This document shows, piece by piece, positions 16,409-25,873 of a DNA stretch of 64,000 bases. How positions within the stretch are numbered: the first letter of the stretch is position 1; each line of letters begins with the position of its first letter. Source of the DNA: CALKHT01 sp964511575 (GTDB lineage Bacteria; Planctomycetota; Phycisphaerae; Phycisphaerales; Phycisphaeraceae). Under the pieces are notes generated by a model. That model did not search any database and was not told the origin of the DNA. It saw only the letters and a program-made list of their open reading frames with translations. The position numbers were made by a program, and so were the translations under genes. The stretch covers positions 29,049-93,048 of the forward strand of contig CAZEFM010000004.1 in the NCBI GenBank assembly GCA_964511575.1, given 5' to 3'.

Positions 16409-18154
16409 TCAGTGCGTGTTGGCTTCGACCGCGGGTTTCATCTTATCTCGGCGAAACAGCCCGACCAAGACCAGTACGCCCGTTAATACCAAAAGGATCA
16501 GCCCCGGCCAGTGGCCAATCCGGCCGAACAACGTTGATCGGCTGTCCAACTGTACCGCGTGCACCGCCACGCCGGGCACGTTCTGCACTGCATCGCCAAC
16601 CTTCACCACAGGCCCCACCCGGCCGACCGAATCCACAAACCCGCTCATTCCCGTGTTCACCGCCCGCGCCGTCGGCACGCGATGCTCCACGCTGCGAAAC
16701 ACCGCGATCTGCAGATGCTGCAGCGGCTGCTTCGACGCTGAAAACCAGCCGTCGTTCGTCAGGTTCACGATGAGCTGCGCCTGCTTCACACCATCCTGAT
16801 GCACCAGCCGACGAATCACCCGTGGCACCGTGTCCTCGAAACAGATCGGCGTCACCAGCTTCACCGTTTCGATTCGACCTTGCATGTTCCCAACGACCTC
16901 GAACACCGTCCACGATTCACCCTGCTGTAGCGTGTAGTCGTGGTCGTAAGGCGTCAGCACGCGGATGAACCACTCCTTCAAAGCCGGGAACCACTCGATC
17001 CACGGCACAAACTCGCCGAACGGCACGCGGTGGATCTTGTCGTACCGCTCTGCCGCGACCGCGCCGTCCGCCCGGAACAAATAAGCCGAGTTGTAGTGGC
17101 GGTAGGGCTCACGCAAATCGGTGCCCGAGCCGACGAGGATCGACACCTCCAGTTCGAGCGCCAGTTTCTGAATCTGATGCCGCACGTCTGCCAATTCGCG
17201 GTACATCCGCGCTTCGGCAAAATGGTTGGACAGTTCGAACTGCTCCGCTGCGAACGTGAAGAAGGCGACCGCTTCCTCGTTGACCGGCGCGGGCGTGACG
17301 GTTTCAGGCCAGACGATGATGCTCGCCCCCTGCAGCGCTGCCTCACGCGTCAGGTTCTGCAGTTCCGCCCAGTCGGTGAGCCGTTCCTCAATGGTGCCCG
17401 AGTCCTTGTTGTCCTGTGGGACGTTCGTCTGCACGACGCCGACGATGGGCCCCGTCGTGGTCACGCCCGCGTGTTGGCCGATGCGCCATTGGCCGTACAC
17501 CATCGCCGCGATGAACACCGCCGCCCAGCCGATCGTCGCGCGCAGAATCGTCGGGTTGATCCGTCCCGGGCCATCGACACGCGGCACCCGCACGGGGCGC
17601 GTGAGCAGGTCCACCACCAGCCCGTTGCTCATCGCGACGATGAAGCTCACGCCATGTTCGCCCACCAGATCGGCGATCTGAATCAGTCGACTCGCGCCAT
17701 GCTCGGGTAGAAACGGCGCCTGGCTGTGGCTCAGGGCGTACCAGCCGAACCCGCCGGCGAGGATGTACCCGCGGATCATTTCCAGGCTCACCCACGTGAC
17801 AGGCAGCAGCACCACGGCCGGCAGTCGAAGCCGGCGGTCCAGCCAGCGAAAGAGCAGCAGGGCGGCAGGCAGGTAAACTGCCATGTAGAGCGCCAGCCCG
17901 ACGAATCCGCCACCGGTGACGGGGATCATCCACCGGATCATCACCAGCCACCACGCCGCCGATGCGATGTAAAGGCTCAGCCCCAGCCGCCATCCGCCGA
18001 CGCTTCGCAGCGCCAGCGCCGCGGCCGGCACCAGCGCCAGATGCGCCAGCCACCCCCATCCCACCGGCGCGAACGCCAGCCCCAACATCACCGCCGTCAT
18101 CGCCGCCGCGATGAGGTGAGCCGTCAGGGACCGAATGCCGATGCGTGGCGTCAT
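16409..18154 (-). CDS. lnt: Apolipoprotein N-acyltransferase
   Basis: Lnt transfers an acyl chain to the N-terminal cysteine of lipoproteins in the inner membrane. With start ATG 18154 the product is 581 residues; an in-frame extension of 71 residues upstream is arginine-rich and unlike the family. About six membrane helices occupy residues 10-235, and one more lies at the C-terminus (LILLVLTGVLVLVGLF). The nitrilase-fold domain carries the triad: Glu in IIVWPETVTPAP (about residue 281), Lys in RYDKIHRVPFGEFVPW (about 370) and Cys in TPICFEDTVPR (about 436). A complete triad indicates an active enzyme. Confidence 0.93.
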   Translation of the reverse strand: MTPRIGIRSLTAHLIAAAMTAVMLGLAFAPVGWGWLAHLALVPAAALALRSVGGWRLGLSLYIASAAWWLVMIRWMIPVTGGGFVGLALYMAVYLPAALLLFRWLDRRLRLPAVVLLPVTWVSLEMIRGYILAGGFGWYALSHSQAPFLPEHGASRLIQIADLVGEHGVSFIVAMSNGLVVDLLTRPVRVPRVDGPGRINPTILRATIGWAAVFIAAMVYGQWRIGQHAGVTTTGPIVGVVQTNVPQDNKDSGTIEERLTDWAELQNLTREAALQGASIIVWPETVTPAPVNEEAVAFFTFAAEQFELSNHFAEARMYRELADVRHQIQKLALELEVSILVGSGTDLREPYRHYNSAYLFRADGAVAAERYDKIHRVPFGEFVPWIEWFPALKEWFIRVLTPYDHDYTLQQGESWTVFEVVGNMQGRIETVKLVTPICFEDTVPRVIRRLVHQDGVKQAQLIVNLTNDGWFSASKQPLQHLQIAVFRSVEHRVPTARAVNTGMSGFVDSVGRVGPVVKVGDAVQNVPGVAVHAVQLDSRSTLFGRIGHWPGLILLVLTGVLVLVGLFRRDKMKPAVEANTH

Positions 18155-18261
18155 GCGGTTAAAGGATAGCGGCTTGTGACGGGCGTGGTAGGATGGACGC
18201 GGCGCGGATGACACGCTGACTGCCCTTGCGCCCTTCGCAGGCCCTTCAACGGAACGTTGCG

Positions 18262-19413
18262 ATGGTCCGGGACGATCTTTCCGTCTCTTCGCCGCCCGCG
18301 GAGATCCAGCGCCTGCCGTACGACGGCGGGACACGCTACATCCTGCCCCGAACGCCGGGCGATCCAAAGGCCTTGCCCAGGTTGCTCGGCTGGCTTCTCG
18401 CTTACCTGCTGTTGCTGGGGCTGGCGTGCTGGTGTGCCCATCGGGCGTGGACCGATGGTGACTACATCGGACTGGCGATCACGCTGTTTATCGTGTTCAC
18501 GAGCAGCTTTCAGGTGCTGCCGCGTCTGTTCCTGCAATTCACCGGCGGAATCACAACGATCGACCTGACGCGTCGACGATTGCGCTGGCGCTTCGGCTTC
18601 GCGGGGATTCATATGCGAACGAGCGCACGGTTGACGCAACTGCGTCGACTGGAACTGATGCTGCCCCGGACCGACGAGTCGCAGCAGGTTCAGGATGTAC
18701 AAGCGCTCCCCACAACGATCATCGTGCGCGCCTGGCGGACCCGGCCGTTTGTCCTCGCGTGGGGAGCGACGGCCTCCATGCAATGGTTGGCACGGGATAT
18801 CACGGAACAGATCAACGCGCTGCGTGGCTGCCATATGGAGGGAATCGCGCTGGAGCAGTGGGTTGGGGAAGTGCCCGAAGACACGCAGCAGCCTCCCACG
18901 AGCGACGCCATTTATGACCCGCGTGACGATGGCGCCACCATCATCTGGCGTCAGCCGCGACGCAGGGGCACGATGGTGACATTTGTCGCCGTGGGTGGGG
19001 CGTGCGGATTGGTCGGCGTTGGCATGCTCGCGCTGGGTTTCGCAGTGGGAAAAGAAAGCCTCTCCCCTCTGTTGTTCGGATTGGCCTTCATGGCGCTCGG
19101 GGCGGTGCTCACCGGTTACGGCTATCTGCGCGGTCTTGCGCCGCGCTACCTGATCGACGTGGACGCAACCGGCGTGACGTTCCGCCGCATGATGTTCTCG
19201 CGCGAGCAGGAGTTCAGCAGCGACATGGTGCGCTGGGTCGATGTCAGCGAGGAACAGGGTCGAAACAACGATATGTTGCTCGTCGTGCTGACCACCGGCA
19301 GGGTGATTCGCCCGCTACCGCCCGGCGACGGCGAAGAGATGCACTGGATCGCCGCCGTCCTGCGACACGCAATGAACCTTCGCGTGGAGGACCTTTGGAA
19401 CGACCAAGCCTGA
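18262..19413 (+). CDS. Membrane protein of unknown function, about 383 residues
   Basis: I do not recognise the family. The product has two pairs of hydrophobic helices: LLGWLLAYLLLLGLACWCA with IGLALTLF-like IGLAITLFIVFTS around residues 40-90, and MVTFVAVGGACGLVGVGML with PLLFGLAFMALGAVLTGYG around residues 240-300. Each pair is followed by a cytosolic segment with short beta strands, for example TTIDLTRRRLRWRFGFAG and YLIDVDATGVTFRRMMFS. The repeated plan suggests an internal duplication of a pleckstrin-like (bPH) membrane unit. ATG 18262 is preferred over TTG 18226, but neither has a good ribosome-binding site. It is divergent from lnt across a 107-base gap. Confidence 0.75.
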   Translation: MVRDDLSVSSPPAEIQRLPYDGGTRYILPRTPGDPKALPRLLGWLLAYLLLLGLACWCAHRAWTDGDYIGLAITLFIVFTSSFQVLPRLFLQFTGGITTIDLTRRRLRWRFGFAGIHMRTSARLTQLRRLELMLPRTDESQQVQDVQALPTTIIVRAWRTRPFVLAWGATASMQWLARDITEQINALRGCHMEGIALEQWVGEVPEDTQQPPTSDAIYDPRDDGATIIWRQPRRRGTMVTFVAVGGACGLVGVGMLALGFAVGKESLSPLLFGLAFMALGAVLTGYGYLRGLAPRYLIDVDATGVTFRRMMFSREQEFSSDMVRWVDVSEEQGRNNDMLLVVLTTGRVIRPLPPGDGEEMHWIAAVLRHAMNLRVEDLWNDQA

Positions 19414-19442
19414 AGCAGCGTCCCAAAAGGCCTGATTTCCTT

Positions 19443-19477
19443 ACCAACTCACCAACTCATCATTCCACCAACTCGCC
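19443..19477. repeat. Short word repeat (accaactc) between convergent genes
   Basis: Imperfect copies of ACCAACTC (ACCAACTC, ACCAACTCAT, CCACCAACTCG) fill the space between the stops of the membrane protein and the DUF1802 gene. It looks like the other low-complexity word repeats in the gaps of this window but has no opposing arm. Confidence 0.5.
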
Positions 19478-20044
19478 TCACCCCTTCATCGCCCGGTCCA
19501 CCCGCTCGACCAGGGCCGCGAATGTCGCATCGTCCAGCACCGGTGTCGCATCGGTATCGTCGACCTCGTCGCCGGGCCGCAGCGGCACCCAGCTCTTGCA
19601 GCCGGCGTACTCGGGGTTGTTGGCGATGGTGCGAGGCTCGGCGAGTCGGGCGGCACGCACCGCCATGAGATAGAGCGGGCGCTGCGGTTTGTAGTCAAAA
19701 CGCATGTCGATCTGCTCGCTCGTCCAGCAGTGCAGATCATCGAGCCGATCGAACGCCTCGCGCGATGGCACCTGCCAGATATGTCCCACCTCGCCGACGC
19801 CCCGGAACGTGAGCGTGTCCGGCTCAGCGGTGAGAACATTCACCCGATCGCGGTAGGGGGGCTTGATCATGTGCGGCCGCTGATGCGCCCAGGAAGGAAA
19901 CAGCACGAACCGAGGATGCTCCAACTCAAACACGCCGGGCCCGCCCGATTCGTGTATCCCGCCCTTGCGCAACAGAATCGCCAGCGACCCTTCCAACAGC
20001 AGATCGCAAACGATCGACCATTCCTTGAGAGCGATGGAAAGCAT
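19478..20044 (-). CDS. DUF1802 family protein
   Basis: The 188-residue product matches DUF1802: it opens ALKEWSIVCDLLLEGSLAILLRKGGIHE, then EHPRFVLFPSWAHQRPHMIKPPY, and contains WTSEQIDMRFDYKPQRPLYLMAVR. The family is of unknown function and soluble; the LLRKGGI segment recurs in all members I recall. The ATG at 20044 has no ribosome-binding site: the sequence just upstream is the edge of an inverted-repeat element (20055-20225). Confidence 0.82.
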   Translation of the reverse strand: MLSIALKEWSIVCDLLLEGSLAILLRKGGIHESGGPGVFELEHPRFVLFPSWAHQRPHMIKPPYRDRVNVLTAEPDTLTFRGVGEVGHIWQVPSREAFDRLDDLHCWTSEQIDMRFDYKPQRPLYLMAVRAARLAEPRTIANNPEYAGCKSWVPLRPGDEVDDTDATPVLDDATFAALVERVDRAMKG

Positions 20045-20054
20045 GGGGTTATTC

Positions 20055-20225
20055 TAGCCGCAGATGAACGCGAAGGAGCACAAATGCTTTGAGGATCGAC
20101 CAACCAAGCGAAAGAGGTCATGGTTTAAAAACAAACCACGCCCAACCACTCCGCTGCCTTCCTTCGTATCTTTGAGCCTTTGTGGTTCAGTTATTCGCGT
20201 TCATTCACGTCATTCGCGGTTCGCC
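20055..20225. repeat. Junction inverted-repeat element 1 (argS / DUF1802)
   Basis: The left end reads TAGCCGCAGATGAACGCGAAGG and the right end, reverse-complemented, contains ACCGCGAATGACG and GAATGAACGCGAATAAC, so the ends are imperfect inverted copies of the same degenerate words. It starts 10 bases before the DUF1802 start codon and stops 4 bases after the argS stop, filling the junction. The middle (about 80 bases) has no gene. Confidence 0.5.
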
Positions 20226-20229
20226 AGCG

Positions 20230-22014
20230 TTACATCTGTTCAACAACGTCGATGCCCAGCAGGCCCAGCCCCGTCCGGAGCGTCCGCGCAACGGTGTCGC
20301 TCAGACGCAGACGACTGGCGCGCGTGGCATCGTCGGCTTTGATCACCGGGCACTTCTCGTAGAACTGGTGGTACGCGGCTGCGAGATCGTAGAGATAGTT
20401 GCACAGCCGATGCGGCTCGAGCGTTTCAGCAACGGAGGCGATGATCGCGGGGAACTGAAAGAGCCGCAGCGCCAATTGCCGTTCCGCCGGTTCGCGGATG
20501 TGCAGTGGTTCGTTGCCGGTGAACGACAACCCCTGCGCTTCCACCTTACGGAAGATCGCGCGGATGCGAACGTAAGCGTTCTGCAGGTACGGGGCGGTGT
20601 TGCCTTCAAAGCTCAGCATCCGGTCCCAGTCAAAGACATAGTCCTTGATGCGGTCGTTGGACAAATCGGCATACTTCAGCGCACCGATGCCCACCGCACG
20701 TGCAATGGCATCGCGGTCGGCGGGCGACAGTTCGGGGTTCTTCTCCGCGACAATCGCGCTGGCGCGGCGTTCGGCCTCATCGAGCACGTCCGCCAATCGC
20801 ACCACGCCGCCCTCGCGCGTCTTGAACGGCTTGCGGTCCTTGCCCAGGATCGTGCCAAAGGGCACGTGGTCCAGTCGCACACGTTCGTTTGTCCAGTTCG
20901 CTTCGCGCAACGTCTGAAAGACCATGGCGAAGTGCTGGCTCTGGCGCGAATCGGTGACATAGATGATGCGATCGGCATGCAGATCGTGGATGCGGTAGCG
21001 CGCCGCCGCCAAATCGGTGGTGGCGTACAGGAACCCACCGTCGCTTTTGCGCACGATCATGCCCAGCGGTTCGCCTTCGGGATTGACGAACCCCTGCGGG
21101 TAAACGACGAGCGCGCCTTCGCTTTCGCGCGCCAGGCCCACCGCCTCCAGGTCGCGCACCGTATCGGTGAGCCGATCGTTGTAAAAGCTTTCGCCCCGCG
21201 CATCGTCCGGCTGAAGCAGCACGCCCAGCCGCTCATAAATCGTCTGGAAGTAAGCCTTGCTGGCATTGACCAGTCGCATCCAGATGGCACGCGATGTTTC
21301 ATCGCCCGATTGCAGTGCCACGACCCGCTGCCGGGCGCGCTGCGCGAAGTCGGGATCCTCATCGAAACGTTGCTTGGCTTCGCGGTAGAGCGTGTTGAGG
21401 TCGCCGATGCTTTCTTCGGTGGCGGCGTTGCTGGTGATCAGATGCTCGATGAGCATGCCGAACTGCGTGCCCCAGTCGCCGATGTGGTTCTGGCGGATGG
21501 TGCGTCGGCCCTGAAAATCGAGCACGCGGACGATCGCGTCGCCGATGATCGTCGAGCGCAGGTGCCCGATGTGCATCTCCTTGGCGACGTTGGGGCCCGA
21601 GTAATCCACTACCACAGTGTCGGGCTTGTCAACGGTGGGGACGCCCAGCCGTTCATCCGCAGCCACGGCCGCGAGCTGCTCATCGAGAAACCCCTGCGCG
21701 AGGGTGATGTTGACGAACCCCGGGCCCGCGATGTCGAGTTTTTCGCTGACATCGTCGAGCTGCAGCTTGTCGAGGATCGCCTGCGCCACATCCCGGGGCT
21801 TGCGCCCGAGCTGCTTGGCAAGGCTCATTGCGACGTTCGCCTGGTAATCGCCGAACTGCGGGTTGGCGGCCGGGCGGACGAGCGGGTCGATCTGCGCGAA
21901 TTCCGGGCCGAACGCATCGACGATGGCGGCGCGGAAACGGTCTTCAATGATGTTCTGGACGTCTGGCACGCGCGATAGCGTCGTGGAACGGGTGCGGCGC
22001 GTCAAGTGCGGCAC
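20230..22014 (-). CDS. argS: Arginyl-tRNA synthetase
   Basis: This class I synthetase charges tRNA-Arg. The 594-residue product contains the arginine-specific N-domain (NPQFGDYQANVAMSLAKQLG), the HIGH motif in NVAKEMHIGHLRSTIIGDA (about residue 150), QNHIGDWGTQFGMLI, the GKDRKPFKTREGGVVRL loop that replaces KMSK, and the C-terminal anticodon domain ending LRTGLGLLGIDVVEQM. The start is uncertain: GTG 22014 gives a basic 15-residue lead, while GTG 21969 gives MPDVQNIIEDRF, closer to the usual N-terminus. It is the last gene of the flagellar-strand run, 59 bases after fliA. Confidence 0.95.
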   Translation of the reverse strand: MPHLTRRTRSTTLSRVPDVQNIIEDRFRAAIVDAFGPEFAQIDPLVRPAANPQFGDYQANVAMSLAKQLGRKPRDVAQAILDKLQLDDVSEKLDIAGPGFVNITLAQGFLDEQLAAVAADERLGVPTVDKPDTVVVDYSGPNVAKEMHIGHLRSTIIGDAIVRVLDFQGRRTIRQNHIGDWGTQFGMLIEHLITSNAATEESIGDLNTLYREAKQRFDEDPDFAQRARQRVVALQSGDETSRAIWMRLVNASKAYFQTIYERLGVLLQPDDARGESFYNDRLTDTVRDLEAVGLARESEGALVVYPQGFVNPEGEPLGMIVRKSDGGFLYATTDLAAARYRIHDLHADRIIYVTDSRQSQHFAMVFQTLREANWTNERVRLDHVPFGTILGKDRKPFKTREGGVVRLADVLDEAERRASAIVAEKNPELSPADRDAIARAVGIGALKYADLSNDRIKDYVFDWDRMLSFEGNTAPYLQNAYVRIRAIFRKVEAQGLSFTGNEPLHIREPAERQLALRLFQFPAIIASVAETLEPHRLCNYLYDLAAAYHQFYEKCPVIKADDATRASRLRLSDTVARTLRTGLGLLGIDVVEQM

Positions 22015-22073
22015 GGCAACCCATCAAAGACGCAACGCATCATGACATGCCTGCCCGCCCTGGAGCCGCCCGA

Positions 22074-22892
22074 TCACGCTTCGTCTTCCTGCAGCTCGGT
22101 GTTGCGGTGCTGCAGTTGTGCCTTGAGTCGGGCGAGGATCGACGAGTGCATCTGGCTGACGCGCGATTCGGAAAGGTCCAGCGTCACGCCGATCTCCTTC
22201 ATCGTCATCTCCTCATAGTAGTAGAGGATCACGATGAGTCGTTCGGCCCGGCTCAGACCGCGGGTGATGAGTTCCTTGAGGTCGCGCCGCTGCACGCTGG
22301 TGAGCGGATTGGCCTGCTTGGGATCCTCCAGGACGTCGATTTCGCGCACGTCCTTGTTGGAGTCGGTTTCGAACCACTTGCGGCTGAGCGAGACGACGCC
22401 GACGGCGCCCGCATCGCGGCGAATCTTCTCGTACTCGTCCTTGGAGACGTTGAGCTTCGCGGCGATTTCCTCATCGGTCGCGGTGCGGCCGAGCTCCATC
22501 TCCAGGCTCTTGCGCGCCTGGTCGACCTGGCTGGATCGGGAACGGACGAGGCGGGGCACCCAGTCCATGGACCGCAGTTCATCGAGGATCGCGCCGCGGA
22601 TGCGCGGGGCGCAATAGGTCTCGAACTTCACGCCGCGATCCATATCGAACGCGTCGATCGCATCCATGAGGCCGAAGATGCCCGCGCTCATGAGGTCTTC
22701 AATGTCGACTTCATCGGGGAGCTTGGTGTGGATTCGCTCGGCGTTGTATCGAACGAGCGGCAGGTAATACTCCATCAGCCGGTTGCGCAGCGTTTCGCCG
22801 CCTACTTTCTTGTATTCAAGCCAGACTTCCTTGATGGAACGTTCATCATCGGTGGACGTTGGCGTTGGTGCGATGCTGCGCAATCTGGCCAT
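22074..22892 (-). CDS. fliA: Flagellar sigma factor, FliA/WhiG (sigma-28) type
   Basis: This alternative sigma factor directs RNA polymerase to late flagellar genes. The 272-residue product has region 2 (LMEYYLPLVRYNAERIHTK, VDIEDLMSAGIFGLMDAIDAFD, KFETYCAPRIRGAILDELR), region 3 (ARKSLEMELGRTATDEEIAAKLN) and region 4 (RLIVILYYYEEMTMKEIGVTLDLSESRVSQ). The DELRSMDWVPR sequence is typical of FliA/WhiG. It is the most downstream flagellar gene here. No FlgM anti-sigma gene is visible in the window. Confidence 0.94.
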   Translation of the reverse strand: MARLRSIAPTPTSTDDERSIKEVWLEYKKVGGETLRNRLMEYYLPLVRYNAERIHTKLPDEVDIEDLMSAGIFGLMDAIDAFDMDRGVKFETYCAPRIRGAILDELRSMDWVPRLVRSRSSQVDQARKSLEMELGRTATDEEIAAKLNVSKDEYEKIRRDAGAVGVVSLSRKWFETDSNKDVREIDVLEDPKQANPLTSVQRRDLKELITRGLSRAERLIVILYYYEEMTMKEIGVTLDLSESRVSQMHSSILARLKAQLQHRNTELQEDEA

Positions 22893-22965
22893 GGTCTGCT
22901 CCTTGACCTGGAACCCTTGGCCGTGACCTTCCGTGGCCCCGACCGTTGCGTCAAATCAGGATTCG

Positions 22966-23265
22966 CTAGGCCGCAGTCCGCGTGGACCCGGACTGCGCGC
23001 GACCGGCGGCATCGTCACGGATGTCCGCCTCCTGTTGACCGGAATTTTCGGCATAGTCATCCACAATGGGATTCGCCTGCTTGTATTGTTCGATGTGCTC
23101 ATCCACCGCACGTTGCATGAGACGACCCACCAGCAGGCCCACAAGCCAACAGGCGAGCATCACCACGGCGGCACGCAACAAAATCGTCTGCGTTGAATTC
23201 CGCACCGCCAAGCCAACCAACAGTGCGGCAGCAAAACTCGCCAGGGCAAAACAGGTTGCAATCAC
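22966..23265 (-). CDS. Small membrane protein between flhG and fliA
   Basis: The 99-residue product has two hydrophobic helices (FALASFAAALLVGLAV and LLRAAVVMLACWLVGLLVG, residues about 5-50) and an acidic, polar tail ending QSGSTRTAA. Start GTG 23265 has a weak CAAGG just upstream. I do not recognise a family. Position between flhG and fliA on the same strand suggests a flagellar accessory role, by context only. The 287-base gap upstream is much longer than elsewhere in the cluster. Confidence 0.6.
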   Translation of the reverse strand: MIATCFALASFAAALLVGLAVRNSTQTILLRAAVVMLACWLVGLLVGRLMQRAVDEHIEQYKQANPIVDDYAENSGQQEADIRDDAAGRAQSGSTRTAA

Positions 23266-23444
23266 CTTGGCAGGTATGGCTGAGCACTCCTTTGCTCACA
23301 CGACATACAAGACAGGAATACATTCCATTAGCAGCGGCATTCTATCTGTTCGCAACGATGTGTAAAGAGGCAAAGTGGGTGTTTCGGATAAACGGTGGAA
23401 AAAAGAAGAAACGGTGAACGAGGTTCAAGGGTGGTGGTGTGCGG

Positions 23445-23477
23445 GCACGAAGGCACGAAGCACGTAGACACGAAGGG
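23445..23477. repeat. Word repeat (cacgaag) in the flhG-side gap
   Basis: GCACGAAGGCACGAAGCACG and then TAGACACGAAGG form about four imperfect copies of CACGAAG. The sequence lies in the 287-base gap after the flhG stop. There is no opposing arm, so unlike the junction elements it cannot form a large hairpin. The rest of the gap 23266-23552 shows no gene. Confidence 0.5.
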
Positions 23478-23552
23478 TCATGCAACGAAGAGCGATGCCA
23501 TGCGCGATGGCGCGACGTGATTGGATGAATGGGGCAATGCCATCTTCCTTGT

Positions 23553-24467
23553 TCAGTGGCGCAGCCAGGACATCATGCGGTGCAGCAGACCCTGGTTGTG
23601 CGGTTCGCTCGCGTGTCGATCAATGCGATGCGCCAGTTGGGCGATGCAGCGGCTGGCTTCGCAGTTGGGGCTTTCCAGCACAAACGGTCGACGCAGACGC
23701 ACCGACTGTGCCACGCGCGTGTCGGCGAGGACGTGGCCGGCATAGCGCGGCTCAAGGTTGAGATAGCGACGCGCGGTGGCGTCGATGCGGCCGAACACGC
23801 TGCGCGCTTCCTGAGCATCGCGCGCCATGTTGACCAACAGGCCGATGTGCGGGCGCTTCTCCTGCCGGGAGATGATCTTTGTCAGCGCGTAGGCATCGGT
23901 GATGGCGGGTGGCTCGGGTGTGGTCACGACGAGCAACTGGTCGGCTGCCATCGTGAAACTGAGCACGTTGGGGCTGACGCCCGCGCCGGTGTCGACGATG
24001 ATCAGGTCGGCATCGTGCTCCAGTTCCTGCACCTGCTCCATGAGCCGGTTGCGTTCGAAGTCGCCCATGGCGGCGATGCGCGCCAGCCCTGAAGCACCGG
24101 GCACAAGACGAAACCCGCCCGGCGCATCGATCATCACCTGCTTGAGCGTGCGACGCCCGGCGACGACATGCGCCAAGGTGCCTGCCGCCGAAAGGTTGCA
24201 CAGAACATCGGCATTGGCGGTGCCCAGGTCGGCGTCGAGCAGCACCACGCGTCGGCCGAGCGTCGACAGTCGAATGGCGAGGTTGACGGCGATGTTGGTT
24301 TTCCCCACGCCGCCTTTGCCGCTGGTGACCGCCAGCACGGTGGCACAGCGTGGCTTGGGGGTGGGTGGCCTCACCACGGTGGCCGAGTGAGAGGCCGCCT
24401 GGTGTTGCTGTTCGACTTCGCGTACCAGATGCCGAAGCGTCTGGGCCTGATCTGTGACTACGCTCAT
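23553..24467 (-). CDS. flhG: Flagellar number regulator, MinD-like ATPase
   Basis: FlhG (YlxH/FleN) is a ParA/MinD-family ATPase that limits flagellar number together with FlhF. The 304-residue product has the deviant Walker A motif SGKGGVGKTNIAVNLA (about residue 50), the switch sequence LLDADLGTANADVL and DLIIVDTGAGVSPNVLSF. The N-terminal 40 residues (DQAQTLRHLVREVEQQHQA) resemble the DQAxxLR motif by which FlhG stimulates the FlhF GTPase. Its start overlaps the flhF stop by 4 bases (ATGA). Confidence 0.95.
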   Translation of the reverse strand: MSVVTDQAQTLRHLVREVEQQHQAASHSATVVRPPTPKPRCATVLAVTSGKGGVGKTNIAVNLAIRLSTLGRRVVLLDADLGTANADVLCNLSAAGTLAHVVAGRRTLKQVMIDAPGGFRLVPGASGLARIAAMGDFERNRLMEQVQELEHDADLIIVDTGAGVSPNVLSFTMAADQLLVVTTPEPPAITDAYALTKIISRQEKRPHIGLLVNMARDAQEARSVFGRIDATARRYLNLEPRYAGHVLADTRVAQSVRLRRPFVLESPNCEASRCIAQLAHRIDRHASEPHNQGLLHRMMSWLRH

Positions 24468-25873
24468 AACGCCGCCTCTCCCATCACCAGTGCCGCGAGT
24501 CGTTCAGACTGGCCCGGTTCGATTTCGTGAGGTACTTCCTGGCCCGTGGTCACAAAGCTCAGTCGCTTGCGGACCTGACGGGTCACGTTGAGCAAGACGC
24601 CAAAAGTCACCGCCTCATCAAGTTTGGTAAAGATGATACGGTCAGTAGCGATTCGTGAAAACTTGCGGATCGTTTCGAGCAGGACCGGCTGGGTGCAGGT
24701 GGACGCCAGGACCAGGTGCACCTCGTGCGGGTCGGCCGCCTTGATGAACTGGGCGAGCTGCTCCAGCTTGGGGTCGTCGCGCTGCGAACGGCCGGCCGTG
24801 TCGATGAGAATCACGTCGCAGCCGGCAAGCTTGCGGATCGCCCGCGTCATATCTTCCGGCGACAGCACAACATGCAGCGGAACCTTCACGATGTTCGCAT
24901 ACGTGCGAAGCTGCTCCACCGCGGCGATGCGGTAGGTGTCGATCGTGATCAGCCCCACGTTCTTCTTGTGCTTGAGCTTGAACGTGGCGGCGAGCTTGGC
25001 AATCGTCGTCGTTTTGCCCACCCCGGTGGGGCCCACCAGGGCGATGATGCGCGGCCGACCGTCGGGCGTGGGTTCGAGCTTGCCCGCGCTGTCGTCGATG
25101 GGCACGAGCTTCGCCACCGCCCGCCGCACCGCCTCCCGAACTTTGTCGGGATCGTCCAGCTCCGACTCGTCCAATAACTGGTGTACCTCCTGTATGACCT
25201 GCTCGGCCAATTCCTCGGTGACTTCCTGCTTGAGCAGCGACATGTAGCTGTCGAAAAGCTTCTCGGGAATGTGCGCGGCTGCGGTCTCACGCTGTTGCCG
25301 ACGCATCATCTTGCCGACCATCTGGCTGACCAGCCGCATCTCTTCGACGAGTTCGACGTTGGCGCTGGCGGTCGCCGGTGGGGCGATGGTGGCGATCGCC
25401 GTCGCGGCGGCGGCGCGATCGGCTGCGACGTTGCCACTGTTTTCCCAAACGGGCAATCCCGGACGTGTCGGCGGCATGCGCAACGCTGTGGCGGCGGATG
25501 TTTCGAACGTGGCCGCGGGAACGGTGGGTGGCATGACGGCGGCGGGGGAGGCGGCCTGCGCCAACTCGGCGCGAGCGGCGGCATACGTGCGGCGAATCAG
25601 ATCGCCCGCCGTTCCTGGCGCCGACGATCCTGATGGGCTGGACGTTTCCACCGGACGCGCTGCCGGACGACGCGGCGCCTGGCGACGGCGCATCGCGCCC
25701 ACCTCCTTGCCGTTGCCTGCCGTCACCTCCACCACCTGCCTGGCGCCGAAGCCGAAGATCCCGCCCTGTTTGAACGAGCGGGTGTGGAGGATGACCGCGT
25801 CCGGGCCGAGCTCACGCTTCACCTGCGCGAGCACCTGCGCCATTGTGTTTGCTCGGAACGTCTTGAGATTCAA
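24464..25873 (-). CDS. flhF: Flagellar biosynthesis GTPase FlhF
   Basis: FlhF is an SRP-type GTPase that sets the site of flagellar assembly. The 469-residue product begins MNLKTFRANTMAQVLAQVKRELGPDAVILHTRSF, the FlhF B domain, has an Ala/Pro-rich linker, an NG-domain helical bundle, and the G domain: LVGPTGVGKTTTIAKLAA (about residue 281), DTYRIAAVEQLRTYA, LIDTAGRSQRDD and FTKLDEAVTFG. It overlaps flhA upstream and flhG downstream by 4 bases each, so the three are translationally coupled. Confidence 0.96.
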   Translation of the reverse strand: MNLKTFRANTMAQVLAQVKRELGPDAVILHTRSFKQGGIFGFGARQVVEVTAGNGKEVGAMRRRQAPRRPAARPVETSSPSGSSAPGTAGDLIRRTYAAARAELAQAASPAAVMPPTVPAATFETSAATALRMPPTRPGLPVWENSGNVAADRAAAATAIATIAPPATASANVELVEEMRLVSQMVGKMMRRQQRETAAAHIPEKLFDSYMSLLKQEVTEELAEQVIQEVHQLLDESELDDPDKVREAVRRAVAKLVPIDDSAGKLEPTPDGRPRIIALVGPTGVGKTTTIAKLAATFKLKHKKNVGLITIDTYRIAAVEQLRTYANIVKVPLHVVLSPEDMTRAIRKLAGCDVILIDTAGRSQRDDPKLEQLAQFIKAADPHEVHLVLASTCTQPVLLETIRKFSRIATDRIIFTKLDEAVTFGVLLNVTRQVRKRLSFVTTGQEVPHEIEPGQSERLAALVMGEAAL

